Shown: positions 31,754 to 41,791 of the stretch, in pieces
How positions within the stretch are numbered: position 1 is the stretch's first letter
Layout of the letters: each line of letters begins with the position of its first letter
Origin: a virus
IMG/VR virus record: IMGVR_UViG_3300033273_000392
Coordinates: 85,353-149,352 of that record
Length of the DNA: 64,000 nucleotides
Reading direction: 5' to 3' (one strand)
The notes under the pieces: generated by a model
The model's database searches: none
What the model saw: the letters and a program-made list of their open reading frames with translations, nothing else
Told to the model about the DNA's origin: nothing
Program-made: the position numbers and the translations under genes

Positions 31754-32775
31754 AGTGATTCTATAAGTTTTTTCCAATCGTACGACCTCGATGACCACGT
31801 TTGATTCTTGGACCAGCTGATACAATCCTTCCGTATCCTTTCTATTATGTTAGAACTGCTATGTTCTAATATAGATGTGGCTTCATTATATCTACTAACC
31901 TTATAATCTAATATGATTCCGGAATGTATTGTTTCATTTAAAGCCGCAATATTAGTAGTAATCGGTATCACGCCCGCGTATTGCATTTCTAAGGCAGTAA
32001 TACAATACGTTTCTTCATATCCTGTTAAATACATCCAATAGTCTGACTTAAGCATTGCTGCGTGCAAATCTTCTTGAGAAACACTTCCGTGAATAGTAAT
32101 TCCATCTTGTCTTACTAAATGAGATAATCTATCCATATCGCCAGAAGCATAGTCAGGATAGTATACGTTTAACGTGGCTTCTGGTTTTACTTCTTTTATT
32201 CTACTCCAGTTTTCTAATAAGTGTGATAGCCCCCTACTCGGCGCAGAACTCCATATAAAACTATCCTTTATCTTTCTAGGTCTTCCATGAAACGAGCTAA
32301 GGTCTATCCCATTCCCTATGACTTCTATATTATCAACACCATACTTATTTGACCATTGATTTTTATGCCATTCGGTAAGGCATACTATTTTAGAAAGCTT
32401 TTGATTATTAAGAAGCGTTTTACTTTGGGGAATCTTCTTTCCGTTCCACCAAGCGTGATAGTCTGTATTGTGTGCCCAAAAGATCTTCTTAGCGCCATAT
32501 TTCTCGAACTCTAATAAGAAGTGGATATAACTAGCACCTATAATTACATCAAAGTGATTAAAGTATTGCTTGTGGAGTTTATGCGTGGGAATCCATTCTA
32601 CTAAACCAAACTTTCCAGGAAGAACATTCCCAGATACGAATACTTCCCAACCAAACCTGCTTAGCTCTTCAGAAAGCTTTATGCATGCTAGTTCTGTACC
32701 TCCAATACCGGAAGTCTTAATAGTATCTGGATTAAATGGCTTCTTCTGATAGCCTACATAAATTAGTATGCGCAT
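31750..32775 (-). CDS. GT4-type glycosyltransferase
   Basis: A 341-aa GT-B glycosyltransferase. N-terminal IGGTELACIKLSEEL nucleotide-side motif, central IEVIGNGIDLSSF, SSAPSRGLSHLLENW, and the E-x7-E donor motif in YEETYCITALEMQYAGVIP (about 252). It transfers an activated sugar. Overlap ATGA with the GT25-hydroxylase fusion suggests the two act in one pathway, possibly adding the second sugar on hydroxylysine-galactose. Alternatives are capsule or lipid glycosylation. Confidence 0.88.
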   Translation of the reverse strand: MRILIYVGYQKKPFNPDTIKTSGIGGTELACIKLSEELSRFGWEVFVSGNVLPGKFGLVEWIPTHKLHKQYFNHFDVIIGASYIHFLLEFEKYGAKKIFWAHNTDYHAWWNGKKIPQSKTLLNNQKLSKIVCLTEWHKNQWSNKYGVDNIEVIGNGIDLSSFHGRPRKIKDSFIWSSAPSRGLSHLLENWSRIKEVKPEATLNVYYPDYASGDMDRLSHLVRQDGITIHGSVSQEDLHAAMLKSDYWMYLTGYEETYCITALEMQYAGVIPITTNIAALNETIHSGIILDYKVSRYNEATSILEHSSSNIIERIRKDCISWSKNQTWSSRSYDWKKLIESL

Positions 32776-32802
32776 ATAAACCCGTTTAGGATTTATATAT
32801 TA

Positions 32803-33012
32803 TCATTCCTGAGACGAGAGATGTTCAACAATAAGACATGGTTTACAATAACGACATGATACTTCGGTGCCTATTTCTTCATCATCGGAAGGAAGCTCGT
32901 GTGTTTTCCATTCAAAATCAAAAACACCGTTATCGTCATATACGTTATACGCGCCGGCTTCACATTTAGAAGTACCGCTTGACATTGTTTGTTGGCAATT
33001 AGTGCAATCCAT
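32803..33012 (-). CDS. Small Cys-rich zinc-ribbon-like protein, 69 aa
   Basis: MDCTNCQQTMSSGTSKCEAG at the start and CRYCKPCLIVEHL near the end give CxxC ... CxxCxxC pairs, a likely zinc site. Acidic middle. Not assigned. Shares one base with the stop of the adhesin gene. Confidence 0.7.
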   Translation of the reverse strand: MDCTNCQQTMSSGTSKCEAGAYNVYDDNGVFDFEWKTHELPSDDEEIGTEVSCRYCKPCLIVEHLSSQE

Positions 33013-33929
33013 TATTCTTCTCCTGTTACTGTTATACCATCCAGGGCAAAGTCAGCTCTAAAATATTTTACATCCGACATGACAAAATGAAGATAAACTG
33101 AGGATTGACCTGCAAGTGAGTTTAAGTCTACTTCTGCCTTTCTCCAAAGAGCTGAGTTTGATGTTTGTTGACCTCCTGAAATTCTATTTGATGTAGCTGT
33201 CGTAGATCCCGTATCATTCGTCCATCTAGTTATATTCAATCCGCCAGTAGAAACGTTTTGTAAACCTGAGTTAGTTACGACCTCTGATATTCTACTAGAG
33301 TCGGTTGCTGAAGTTGTAGCGGCAATTGCAAAGTCATGTGATGTTGAATCTGAAGACGCAGTGGCTAGAGAGTATATATGAAACCAAAAATTTAACTTAA
33401 GTGTATTATTACTTAACGCGTTACTAAAATCAAGCTCTGGTGAAATTAGGGCATGTGCTTGCCCACTACTAGAATAACCGCCACCGGCTGCAGCAGATGA
33501 CGATTCATAATAGATGTATCGATTCGTGTTACTTTGTGTTCCTGTAGTAGCACTTACGCCGCCTGATAAACCACCGTTAGGACCAGTCCCTGAAGATCCT
33601 GTTGCATTATAGTCAAATCTCCATCCATACGTACCAACTAAGGTAGAACTAGATGGGTTTACATTAAATGTTTGTGAGTACGCTCCTGGCAAGCCAAATA
33701 CCACATGCGAGTCTATACCAACAGTCCATCCAGTAGGCAGCATTTGTGAAGTATATCCACCGGTCGTCCAATCTTGAGTAAGATAAGTTGTAGCCGTGCC
33801 ACTGCTACCTGAGCCTCCACCAGACGATCCCCTAGCAAAACCTAAAAGTTTATTTATGCTAGACCATCCACGCCCAGTTCTTTTTGAGATGTTACTTACG
33901 TCTACTCCTGTCTGTTTAGATATTGCCAT
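33012..33929 (-). CDS. Phage adhesin/fibre protein, Ser/Gly/Thr-rich, 305 aa
   Basis: N-terminus MAISKQTGVDVSNISKRTGR is the short repeat-like start often seen on T4-type fibre/adhesin proteins. After a Gly/Ser linker (30-45), beta-sandwich sequence (about 48-305) with a Q-D-W-T start and a C-terminal FRADFALDGITVTGEE, reminiscent of MAM/jelly-roll carbohydrate-binding domains. It probably mediates host-surface contact next to the collagen-like fibres. Confidence 0.75.
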   Translation of the reverse strand: MAISKQTGVDVSNISKRTGRGWSSINKLLGFARGSSGGGSGSSGTATTYLTQDWTTGGYTSQMLPTGWTVGIDSHVVFGLPGAYSQTFNVNPSSSTLVGTYGWRFDYNATGSSGTGPNGGLSGGVSATTGTQSNTNRYIYYESSSAAAGGGYSSSGQAHALISPELDFSNALSNNTLKLNFWFHIYSLATASSDSTSHDFAIAATTSATDSSRISEVVTNSGLQNVSTGGLNITRWTNDTGSTTATSNRISGGQQTSNSALWRKAEVDLNSLAGQSSVYLHFVMSDVKYFRADFALDGITVTGEE

Positions 33930-33940
33930 GTGTAGTTAAT

Positions 33941-36900
33941 TTAGGTTAATTCTACCCAATCGTCAGACGGTCTAAAATATAGAAGACTTTCTGAAGGCTT
34001 AATTAAATATCCGACAATTCTAACTATTTCTCCGCTTCCATTAGGAGCTGTTAATGTAAATTGCCCGGCAGTTGTTGAAAGATAAACTATATCGCCAGGC
34101 TGTCCTCCAGTAAGGCTGTTTCCTGCTTTTACAACTCCATCTAATACCATTTCTTGAGAAGATGTAGCAGTAGTTGCAACCGCTAATAATCCACGAGCAT
34201 TAGTCTCACTGTCTGCCCGTGCCGTACCCCAAGTTGCGTTTCCGCCCCCACTCTTAAATTGGTATAATTCCCCAGCAGTTACCGTAAAGTTAGCTGAAAA
34301 GTTATGTGCCGTTCTAGTTCCTGGATAAAATTGACCTGATGAAACAGTTCCTGTTTTATGAGTTTTAACCTTAATATCGTTAGCGTAAAAGTCAGTATTT
34401 ACTGTCATCCCAAAAGAGTTAACAGTAATATCGGATTCAACAGTAGCACTACTTCCACCATTAAAAGTTAATAATCCATCTAGGGTTGATCCTGTGAGGT
34501 TTAAAAGACCCTTTTCTCCTTTTTGACCCTTTGATCCAGAGGCACCAGCGGCACCTTGAGCTCCAGCGGCACCTTGAGCTCCAGCGGCACCTTGTGCTCC
34601 AGCTGCACCTTGTGCTCCAGCTGCACCTTGAGCACCTTGAGCACCTTGTGGTCCAGCAGGACCTTGAGCACCTTGAGGTCCAACTGCACCCTGGTTACCT
34701 TGAGCACCCTGTGGTCCAACGTTACCTTGAGCACCTTGAGGTCCAACTGCACCCTGGTTACCTTGAGCACCTTGTGGTCCAACGTTACCTTGAGCACCTT
34801 GAGGTCCAACTGCACCCTGGTTACCTTGAGCACCTTGAGGTCCAACTGCACCCTGGTTACCTTGAGCACCTTGTGGTCCAACGTTACCTTGAGCACCTTG
34901 AGGTCCAACTGCACCCTGGTTACCTTGAGCACCTTGTGGTCCAACGTTACCTTGAGCACCTTGAGGTCCAACTGCACCCTGGTTACCTTGAGCACCCTGT
35001 GGTCCAACGTTACCTTGAGCACCTTGAGGTCCAACTGCACCCTGGTTACCTTGAGCACCTTGTGGTCCAACGGCACCTTGGTTACCTTGAGCACCCTGTG
35101 GACCTAAGTCACCTTTAACACCTTGAGCACCTTGAGGTCCGACTGCCCCTTGGTTACCTTGAGCACCTTGAGGGCCTACATCACCTTTAATACCTTGACC
35201 ACCTTGTGGACCTAAGTCACCTTTAACACCTTGAGCACCTTGAGGTCCGACTGCCCCTTGGTTACCTTGAGCACCTTGTGGCCCAACTGCCCCTTGGTTA
35301 CCTTGAGCACCTTGAGGGCCTACATCACCTTTAATACCTTGACCACCTTGTGGTCCAACATTTCCTTGAGCACCTTGTGGCCCAACTGCCCCTTGGTTAC
35401 CTTGAGCACCTTGAGGACCTAGATCACCTTTAATACCTTGATCTCCTTTTTGACCTTGGTCTCCTTTTTGACCTTGTGGACCCTGTGGACCTACATCACC
35501 TTTAATACCTTGGTCTCCTTTTTGCCCCTTGTCTCCTTTTGATCCAGTCGGGCCTTGAGCTCCTATAAGCTCATCTTCTATCATAAGTAGAAGCGCTGGG
35601 GTTCCATTAGAAGAAGATACCATACCGTTAGAGTTAACGAATGAGCCCTCGCCTTGAAGAAGGATATCTCCGCCATCAGATCTTGTGAAGTTAAGATAGC
35701 TTATATTCTTTGTAGTAACATTTACTTCTAAGCCTAATGCCTCTGTAAATGTAGCTCCGGTGTAATCTGCAAATGAAGAATCACCGGTAATTACTACATC
35801 CTTACCTGCGCCTGAAGTTAACATTAATCCAGGATATTGGCTTTTAAAGTTAGCTTGATCCCATACAAACGTGCTAGCTACAATGTCTACGTTTCCTGCT
35901 GTAAATAGTTGATTTAGATCTTGCGCTATTATATTTGCAGAAAAAGTGTTATATTGAACCCCGCCGCCTGCATTGTATATTGTATCAGTATTAAAACCTG
36001 GCGAGTATGTTATTGAGTTAGTACCGTCTGAAATGCCAACGCTAGGAAGCTGTGCGGCGGCCTGTCCAACCTGTTTAAGAATAATCATTACATCTCCATT
36101 CACTGGTTGAGTAACCTTTCCTGAATAGTTTTCTGCATTAGGTAGATATATTGAGGCAGTAACATGGTGGCTGCTAGTAGTTAAGTTAACCTCATTCCTT
36201 ATTTCTGCAGAAGTTTTAGTTACACCAGCTCCAAGGGGAGCAAATATGTTAACATCATTAATAACTAAAGAGTCGCCTTCAACCATTCCTACGTTAACAG
36301 TGTCAGCCTGTATAACTGTTGGAATTGCATCTTTGAAATGTAAGAACATTTCATTGTTTCCAAGAGATGGATTTGTTGTTAGCTCACCGTGTGATGAGGT
36401 TGATGCGTAATAAACATCTCCAATAGAACCTGTAAGTCTTTCAGGAGCCGTAAAGTCATCTATAATTTGATTGAACGGCTTTATGTAGGCTACCGTATCA
36501 TTATACGTTTTGCTAACTACATAGCCTAACTTATATGCATTTGCTCCTGGCGAATTTATTGGTATTAGATCCCCACTAGAATCTATAGTTACAACATCTC
36601 CTACTTCAATAGTAGTCTGTGGTACATCAAACTTAAGTCTATAACTTTCGCTCTTCTCCTTTACCTGGAATCTAGCTTGTATCTTATCAATTGAGCCTAC
36701 GTTAGCCTTAAAAAAGTAGTTGCTATTACCTGCAATTATCGCCTCTCCAGAATCAGATACCTCAAAGGCACAGATTCTATCACCAGCAGAAAGAACATTT
36801 GTTCTATATGTCTTGTGCACATATGCGTCGATATCTTCAACTACGAATGTTATTTCATTCGCATTAGTATCAATCGATATTATCGACGTTATCTTTAGAC

Positions 36901-37156
36901 AGATATTTCCAGTAGCGTCTGCAATCCAATCTCCGGTTTTAATATCAAGAACAGAGTACGTATATGCTTCTCTAGTAGCTGCGGACCCAGTGGTAACCGG
37001 CTTAAATCTAACTGTCATTCTAAACGATATAGGCACATTAAGCCCACTAGGGCCTAGGCCAGTATCGTCATCGTGTTCGTATCTCGAGACTATTAATATG
37101 GAGCCTATCTCTCCTTGTAAAAATAATACAGGTGTATCTGGATTGTATATTGCCAT
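33941..37156 (-). CDS. Collagen-like fibre protein, 1071 aa
   Basis: N-terminal 530 residues: beta-rich virion domain with T/S-rich segments. Residues about 532-885: uninterrupted Gly-X-Y collagen region, first Lys-rich (GSKGDKGQKGDQGIKGD), then a repeated 12-residue GAQGNQGAVGPQ unit. C-terminal 885-1071: beta domain (DIKVKTHKTGTVSSGQFYPG) typical of trimeric fibre tips. Many Lys are in the Y position before Gly (X-K-G), the site lysyl hydroxylases use. Pro is low, so thermal stability must come from elsewhere. Likely a trimeric tail or head fibre. Co-directional with the collagen-modifying fusion. Confidence 0.9.
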   Translation of the reverse strand: MAIYNPDTPVLFLQGEIGSILIVSRYEHDDDTGLGPSGLNVPISFRMTVRFKPVTTGSAATREAYTYSVLDIKTGDWIADATGNICLKITSIISIDTNANEITFVVEDIDAYVHKTYRTNVLSAGDRICAFEVSDSGEAIIAGNSNYFFKANVGSIDKIQARFQVKEKSESYRLKFDVPQTTIEVGDVVTIDSSGDLIPINSPGANAYKLGYVVSKTYNDTVAYIKPFNQIIDDFTAPERLTGSIGDVYYASTSSHGELTTNPSLGNNEMFLHFKDAIPTVIQADTVNVGMVEGDSLVINDVNIFAPLGAGVTKTSAEIRNEVNLTTSSHHVTASIYLPNAENYSGKVTQPVNGDVMIILKQVGQAAAQLPSVGISDGTNSITYSPGFNTDTIYNAGGGVQYNTFSANIIAQDLNQLFTAGNVDIVASTFVWDQANFKSQYPGLMLTSGAGKDVVITGDSSFADYTGATFTEALGLEVNVTTKNISYLNFTRSDGGDILLQGEGSFVNSNGMVSSSNGTPALLLMIEDELIGAQGPTGSKGDKGQKGDQGIKGDVGPQGPQGQKGDQGQKGDQGIKGDLGPQGAQGNQGAVGPQGAQGNVGPQGGQGIKGDVGPQGAQGNQGAVGPQGAQGNQGAVGPQGAQGVKGDLGPQGGQGIKGDVGPQGAQGNQGAVGPQGAQGVKGDLGPQGAQGNQGAVGPQGAQGNQGAVGPQGAQGNVGPQGAQGNQGAVGPQGAQGNVGPQGAQGNQGAVGPQGAQGNVGPQGAQGNQGAVGPQGAQGNQGAVGPQGAQGNVGPQGAQGNQGAVGPQGAQGNVGPQGAQGNQGAVGPQGAQGPAGPQGAQGAQGAAGAQGAAGAQGAAGAQGAAGAQGAAGASGSKGQKGEKGLLNLTGSTLDGLLTFNGGSSATVESDITVNSFGMTVNTDFYANDIKVKTHKTGTVSSGQFYPGTRTAHNFSANFTVTAGELYQFKSGGGNATWGTARADSETNARGLLAVATTATSSQEMVLDGVVKAGNSLTGGQPGDIVYLSTTAGQFTLTAPNGSGEIVRIVGYLIKPSESLLYFRPSDDWVELT
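34500..35565. repeat. Tandem DNA repeats of the collagen region
   Basis: Roughly 36-nt units encoding GAQGNQGAVGPQ are repeated with few changes over about 1 kb. Near-identical copies make the array liable to expansion and contraction, so fibre length can vary. Open frames on the opposite strand here are by-products. Confidence 0.9.
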
Positions 37157-37171
37157 CTATGTTAGTTGTCA

Positions 37172-40100
37172 TTAGAACGTGAATATGAGATACACGTGGG
37201 GGTCGACTCTATTTTGAAGAGGTGCTGAGTAGCTGTTTCCATACTTTACAACACTTTGTTCAACTGGAATTGTCATGTCATATGAAGAGAAGTCAGCACT
37301 AAAGTTAGTTCCAGACCATTGTCCAGCAAGACCAGATCCACCTTCACTTGTAGACTGGTAGGTAAACGCTGTTTTAACAGTGTTGTATGTTATTTGCGCA
37401 ATATCGTCATTATCAAAATGAGTTACCTTATATGTCATAGTCTTTGGATCTAACGCATATGCAAATATAGAAATAGGTGGTCTAGATCTGTTAAATGATA
37501 CGGTTACGTAGTGGCCAGAATTACCAGTACCTACTGTTTCAGAAACGACAGTTGCTGTACCGGCTCCAGGGTTTACATATCCAGTAGCTGCAACAAAGGT
37601 GGAGTTACCGCTTATAAGTGCCTCGTTCTGATCATACTCAAGTCTTAGTAGGAACTGTTCAGACCCACCAACTCCAGTTGGGCCTAGTTCACCTTTTTGT
37701 CCCTTGACGCCTTGAGTACCCTGAGTACCTTGGTCACCCTGCGGACCGGTTACACCGATCTCACCTTTAGTTCCAGCTGCACCCTGAGATCCAACTGGTC
37801 CTTGTGGTCCTACTTCACCTTTATCACCGGTTGCTCCAACTTGACCTTGTAGCCCAACTGGACCTTGTGGTCCGATTGCACCCTGCGGTCCAACTACCGT
37901 AGAATCTGCTCCTTTATCACCCTTGTCTCCCTTGTCACCCTGTGGACCTTCAATAGAAATCGCACCTAGTGTTGTAATAACATAAGAGTAATCAGCGGTT
38001 CCTTCAGTATAAAACTTGATAGCATGGGACTGATTGTCAGGGTTATTTGCGTAGATCCTTACAATCATTCTGTCACCTGTATTCAAAGTGGTGTGTGGGA
38101 ACTCAAAATCAAGATCCATTTCAACTGGAGTGGTGTTATTAGTGTCCCATCCAATAGACTCTACTTCAGTAGTACCTAAACTATTAATTGTGCTTAAAGT
38201 TGAATCTGCGCGTAAAAGTTCTACATAAATCTGAACATTATCTGCCTCATTAAGCTTAGTAAAGTGCAAGTGGAATCTCTGAATTCCGGCAGGTATAAAG
38301 TCATATTGATCTAGCTCTCCTGCATCTGTAATAAATTGTGCAACAAGAACCTGACTTGAATTATTATTAATTGTTACATTTGTAATTTGCTGTGACGCCT
38401 GCGTTTGTGCATCATCTACTTCATAATACCCTGTTGGGCTTTGAGCAACTGACGTATTTAAGTAGTAGATTCTACCTGTAGTTATACCGTCTTTACCAGT
38501 AGCTCCTTGTGGTCCAACATCTCCCTTTTCACCTTTATCTCCAGTAATACCCTGTAGTCCTTGTAAACCGACAGAACCCTGTGGGCCTTGTGGACCTGGA
38601 ATTGTAGAAGGCTCTCCTTTATCGCCAACAAGTCCTTGTAAGCCGATAGGACCTTGTGGACCTGGAATTGTAGATGGCGCGCCAGTAGCTCCAACATTAC
38701 CCTGTGCACCTTGAGGTCCAACATCTCCCTTATCTCCTTTAGGACCTGGAACTGATGAATCAAATCCTTTATTACCCTTTTGTCCAACTTGACCCTGTGC
38801 ACCAACTTCACCTTTTTGACCCTTTTGTCCAACTAGACCTGCACCTCCCTGGGCTCCCACTTCACCTTTTTGACCCTGTGCTCCATGTGAACCAGTAGGA
38901 CCTTGTGGTCCAAGTGGACCTTGTGGGCCTATATCTCCCTTAATACCCTGAGCACCTTGTAAACCAACAGAACCCTGTGGTCCAGTTGGACCCTGCGGTC
39001 CAGTTGGTCCGCCTGATCCTCTTAAAGAAGATGTTGTATAATCGCTTATAGTTATAGTTCCACCTTCAGTAGAATGATCGGCCGGCGGGTCAACAGTAGA
39101 ATCGCAGTAGTAGTATAGTGTTGCAGGTGCGCTTAACGGTACTACAAATTCGATATAACCTCCAATACCGCCATATGCTCCGTTTAAGGTTACTCCATCA
39201 GTATATTCAGTTCCTCCATTATGTGTACCCCCATCAGTAGTTGAAAACTTAAAGAAGTGATCGCGCATCGATGAATGATTTACATCAAATCTATACACTT
39301 GACCTCTAAAAAATTCTAAAGACGTATTTTCACCATTACCAACATAAAAAACAGAATCCCCTGAGCCGTTTGTACCTGTAGTGACCTTAAATCTACCTGA
39401 GTATGTGGGATCTCCAGTGCTACCTTGTGGTCCGGTCTCACCGGTACCGCCAGTTTCACCCGGCTCACCCTTCTGACCTTTACTCCCTCCAGGGCCCTGA
39501 GGACCTGTATCGCCAGTAACACTTAATCCTATATCACCCTTCTCTCCCTTTTCTCCAGTAGCCCCACTAGGACCTTGCGCTCCTTCTTGTCCAGTATCTC
39601 CCTTTAATCCTTGTAGACCTACGCCAATATCACCCTTCTCTCCGGTAGGACCCTGAGGACCTGCTACTGTAGAGTCGGCGCCCGTTGGACCTTGAGCGCC
39701 TTGGGCACCTGTTTCACCCTTCTCTCCTCTTTCTCCTTTTAGTCCCTGGGGCCCTTGTGGTCCTTCATCCCCTTTAAGCCCAGCTGAAGTATATGCGTCT
39801 AAAGAAAGAGATATGTTTTGATTTAGTGAAAACTTAGTAAGAACATTATCAGAAGAAGAGTGAGAGCGATATGTTACTGTTATGTCGTAAACAACCGGAG
39901 TTTGACTGCCCGACATTACGTGATTAGTCATTTGCCATGAAACTATATCGTATATGTAGTATTCATACGGTCTATCAACATCAGTAACTACCATGTAAAC
40001 TCCTGAGCTCTGGCTTCCAGTCTGGAAGAGCTCGGTTAACACGTAATCCAAATACTCGTTTGTATATCCTCTAACGTCTTTAAAGTGAACCTGTATAGAA

Positions 40101-40651
40101 GTTACATTCCTAGGATCTGAAGATTCAAAACTTATTCTTCCAGGTACTGGGAAATCCCCATTAGTAGCACCAACTGCATATAAAGATGCTGGGGTTATGA
40201 ATCTATCGTCTACTAATCCAAAAGATTTAGAAGATGCGCTAGGGGTATACAAAGAAACCACTGCTATAATTAGCTTTGGCATTGTCGTAGTTATAGTGCC
40301 GACAATATATCTTGATCTGACAAGTTCTACTTCTGCATGAACTGATCCTATTCTAAGATTCGAAGTGTCATTTTCGTCTAAAATAAACTGTATTAGTCCT
40401 TCTTCGCCATTTGCAGAGTTACCTATGAAAAGACTATCATTTCCAGGAGTACTAGCTTTAGAATATGTTTTAAAGTGAATGCCTTGGTCATCGTATAGGC
40501 GAACTATAACGTTATCGTAGTTAGATAAATCTACTTGATCGTTAATTACGTCACGGTACATTACTATACCGAAAGTAGTCTGTGATCCCTGGCTAATATT
40601 CTGTACCTGAGATATGTATGCAAAGAAGTTTTCTTTTATAACGTATGGCAT
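37172..40651 (-). CDS. Multidomain collagen-like fibre protein, 1159 aa
   Basis: N-terminal 290 residues: virion-attachment-type beta domain. Collagen blocks at about 292-410, 547-724 and 905-990, many with X-K-G Lys. Between blocks one and two (about 420-540) a cupredoxin-like insert with [11 protein letters not shown] and TLYYYCDS. Between two and three (about 730-900) another beta domain. C-terminal 990-1159 beta tip. First gene of the collagen operon behind GATATATA at 40679. Multiple collagen rods with domains between them suggest a jointed fibre. Confidence 0.9.
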   Translation of the reverse strand: MPYVIKENFFAYISQVQNISQGSQTTFGIVMYRDVINDQVDLSNYDNVIVRLYDDQGIHFKTYSKASTPGNDSLFIGNSANGEEGLIQFILDENDTSNLRIGSVHAEVELVRSRYIVGTITTTMPKLIIAVVSLYTPSASSKSFGLVDDRFITPASLYAVGATNGDFPVPGRISFESSDPRNVTSIQVHFKDVRGYTNEYLDYVLTELFQTGSQSSGVYMVVTDVDRPYEYYIYDIVSWQMTNHVMSGSQTPVVYDITVTYRSHSSSDNVLTKFSLNQNISLSLDAYTSAGLKGDEGPQGPQGLKGERGEKGETGAQGAQGPTGADSTVAGPQGPTGEKGDIGVGLQGLKGDTGQEGAQGPSGATGEKGEKGDIGLSVTGDTGPQGPGGSKGQKGEPGETGGTGETGPQGSTGDPTYSGRFKVTTGTNGSGDSVFYVGNGENTSLEFFRGQVYRFDVNHSSMRDHFFKFSTTDGGTHNGGTEYTDGVTLNGAYGGIGGYIEFVVPLSAPATLYYYCDSTVDPPADHSTEGGTITISDYTTSSLRGSGGPTGPQGPTGPQGSVGLQGAQGIKGDIGPQGPLGPQGPTGSHGAQGQKGEVGAQGGAGLVGQKGQKGEVGAQGQVGQKGNKGFDSSVPGPKGDKGDVGPQGAQGNVGATGAPSTIPGPQGPIGLQGLVGDKGEPSTIPGPQGPQGSVGLQGLQGITGDKGEKGDVGPQGATGKDGITTGRIYYLNTSVAQSPTGYYEVDDAQTQASQQITNVTINNNSSQVLVAQFITDAGELDQYDFIPAGIQRFHLHFTKLNEADNVQIYVELLRADSTLSTINSLGTTEVESIGWDTNNTTPVEMDLDFEFPHTTLNTGDRMIVRIYANNPDNQSHAIKFYTEGTADYSYVITTLGAISIEGPQGDKGDKGDKGADSTVVGPQGAIGPQGPVGLQGQVGATGDKGEVGPQGPVGSQGAAGTKGEIGVTGPQGDQGTQGTQGVKGQKGELGPTGVGGSEQFLLRLEYDQNEALISGNSTFVAATGYVNPGAGTATVVSETVGTGNSGHYVTVSFNRSRPPISIFAYALDPKTMTYKVTHFDNDDIAQITYNTVKTAFTYQSTSEGGSGLAGQWSGTNFSADFSSYDMTIPVEQSVVKYGNSYSAPLQNRVDPHVYLIFTF

Positions 40652-40678
40652 TCCCCAAATTGTCTTTTTAGTTCTGTT

Positions 40679-40686
40679 TATATATC
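40679..40686 (-). promoter_or_regulatory. Candidate late promoter GATATATA heading the collagen operon
   Basis: 27 nt before the ATG at 40651 on the minus strand, in the gap after the 232-aa gene. The eight genes from here to 29038 are co-directional and tightly spaced. Confidence 0.5.
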
Positions 40687-40690
40687 AATA

Positions 40691-41389
40691 TCAGAAACCG
40701 TAATCTTTTCTAAGAGTATTAAACACATAACATCTAAGTATCGGTGTTAAAGTATTTAATGGGTACTCATGTCCGATTGTTAGCTTTAATAGTACTTTAT
40801 CAGTGTCTGCATCTAGCAGCTCTTCTATTTTTGGTTTCACAGATTCTTCATTATAGTCTTCTGATGAAATATGATCCATCATAAACTCTCTCCAGCTACG
40901 TATGTACTTTCCTGGCTTTTTAAACGAAAATATGTCTAAAGTCCTATCTTCAGATACAACAAACAAAAACCCATCGTTTACAAGATGTGGTTTTTTATAG
41001 AAATAAGAATGAGATAGCTGTGATTCTAGGTCCTGCCAAAGAGAGCGCACGAGTGAATGTAAGTCTTCAAATTTAGATAGAGCCTCGATATAGATCTTGT
41101 CTATAACATCGTCTCCGTCTACATCTATAACGGGAGTGCTATAAACTAATTCTAGATCTTCCCATCCTAAATCTGCGTTTATACTAGTAAGCTCGTCTTC
41201 GCTAGATTTTATAGCATCGTACATATAAAGATAGTCAAGTGTTCTTTCTATTTCAGATAGAACACTTTCTAGGTTCCCCTGGCTAAGTTGCTCTTTTAAA
41301 GATGCAATCTTAGACATCAACTTATACGTCTTGTACTCTTCGTCAAGCGGGCCTTCTGCTAGCCAAGACGGTTTGACTATCTTCTTCAT
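40691..41389 (-). CDS. Hypothetical late protein, 232 aa
   Basis: Starts MKKIVKPSWLAE|GPLDEEYK; LAE|G could be a prohead-protease cut and the beginning resembles the tag weakly. The rest is acidic and helical with no known motif. Late-type element GATAAATA at the short 4-nt gap, the geometry otherwise seen for tagged genes, supports a packaged or virion protein. Confidence 0.65.
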   Translation of the reverse strand: MKKIVKPSWLAEGPLDEEYKTYKLMSKIASLKEQLSQGNLESVLSEIERTLDYLYMYDAIKSSEDELTSINADLGWEDLELVYSTPVIDVDGDDVIDKIYIEALSKFEDLHSLVRSLWQDLESQLSHSYFYKKPHLVNDGFLFVVSEDRTLDIFSFKKPGKYIRSWREFMMDHISSEDYNEESVKPKIEELLDADTDKVLLKLTIGHEYPLNTLTPILRCYVFNTLRKDYGF

Positions 41390-41393
41390 AAGG

Positions 41394-41401
41394 TATTTAT
41401 C
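41394..41401 (-). promoter_or_regulatory. Candidate late promoter GATAAATA, near-leaderless
   Basis: 4 nt before the ATG at 41389; embedded in an 8-bp inverted repeat AGGTATTT/AAATACCT (41391-41398 and 41410-41417). Confidence 0.45.
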
Positions 41402-41429
41402 TTATGGACAAATACCTAAGAATTAAAAA

Positions 41430-41750
41430 TTACTTTTTCTTTTTTGTACGGTCGATTTCAACTTCGACAACCTCGTCGATAGTCTCATCGTACTCGCTAC
41501 CGGTAGTCAAGCCATACTGCAAGATAAACCAGCTAATTTCTTTTTCAGCGAGATTCTTACTCAAACCCAATTCTTCCATAATTAGGTTTACTCCCCAATC
41601 CATGAATTCTCTCTCAGTAGATCTAGTAGTCTTGTACTGCATGTACCAGTCTGGTGAATGCTTAACATCTTCATATTTGACACCATGTGGCTCTAGTTGC
41701 TTATCAACCAACTTTACAAATACCTCGCGCTGTTTATCTCGCTTATCCAT
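41430..41750 (-). CDS. Hypothetical protein, 106 aa
   Basis: Charged, helical (MDKRDKQREVFVKLVDKQLE) with a WFILQYGLTTGSEYDETID segment and a Lys tail. Not recognised. Between ClpP and the late protein at 40691. Confidence 0.65.
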   Translation of the reverse strand: MDKRDKQREVFVKLVDKQLEPHGVKYEDVKHSPDWYMQYKTTRSTEREFMDWGVNLIMEELGLSKNLAEKEISWFILQYGLTTGSEYDETIDEVVEVEIDRTKKKK

Positions 41751-41791
41751 TTTAATTAATTTACAATTTATACCCTGGTATTGGGAAATGT

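Noticed and set aside
34531-35118. Long open frames on the opposite strand through the collagen repeats (for example rich in L-E-H-L and V-Q-L-H-P-G)
   Set aside because: They mirror the 36-nt repeat of the real collagen gene, have no start context and no independent support.
34500-35565. Possible CRISPR-like array because of regularly spaced near-identical DNA units
   Set aside because: The units are in frame, encode Gly-X-Y without unique spacers and lie inside a gene.
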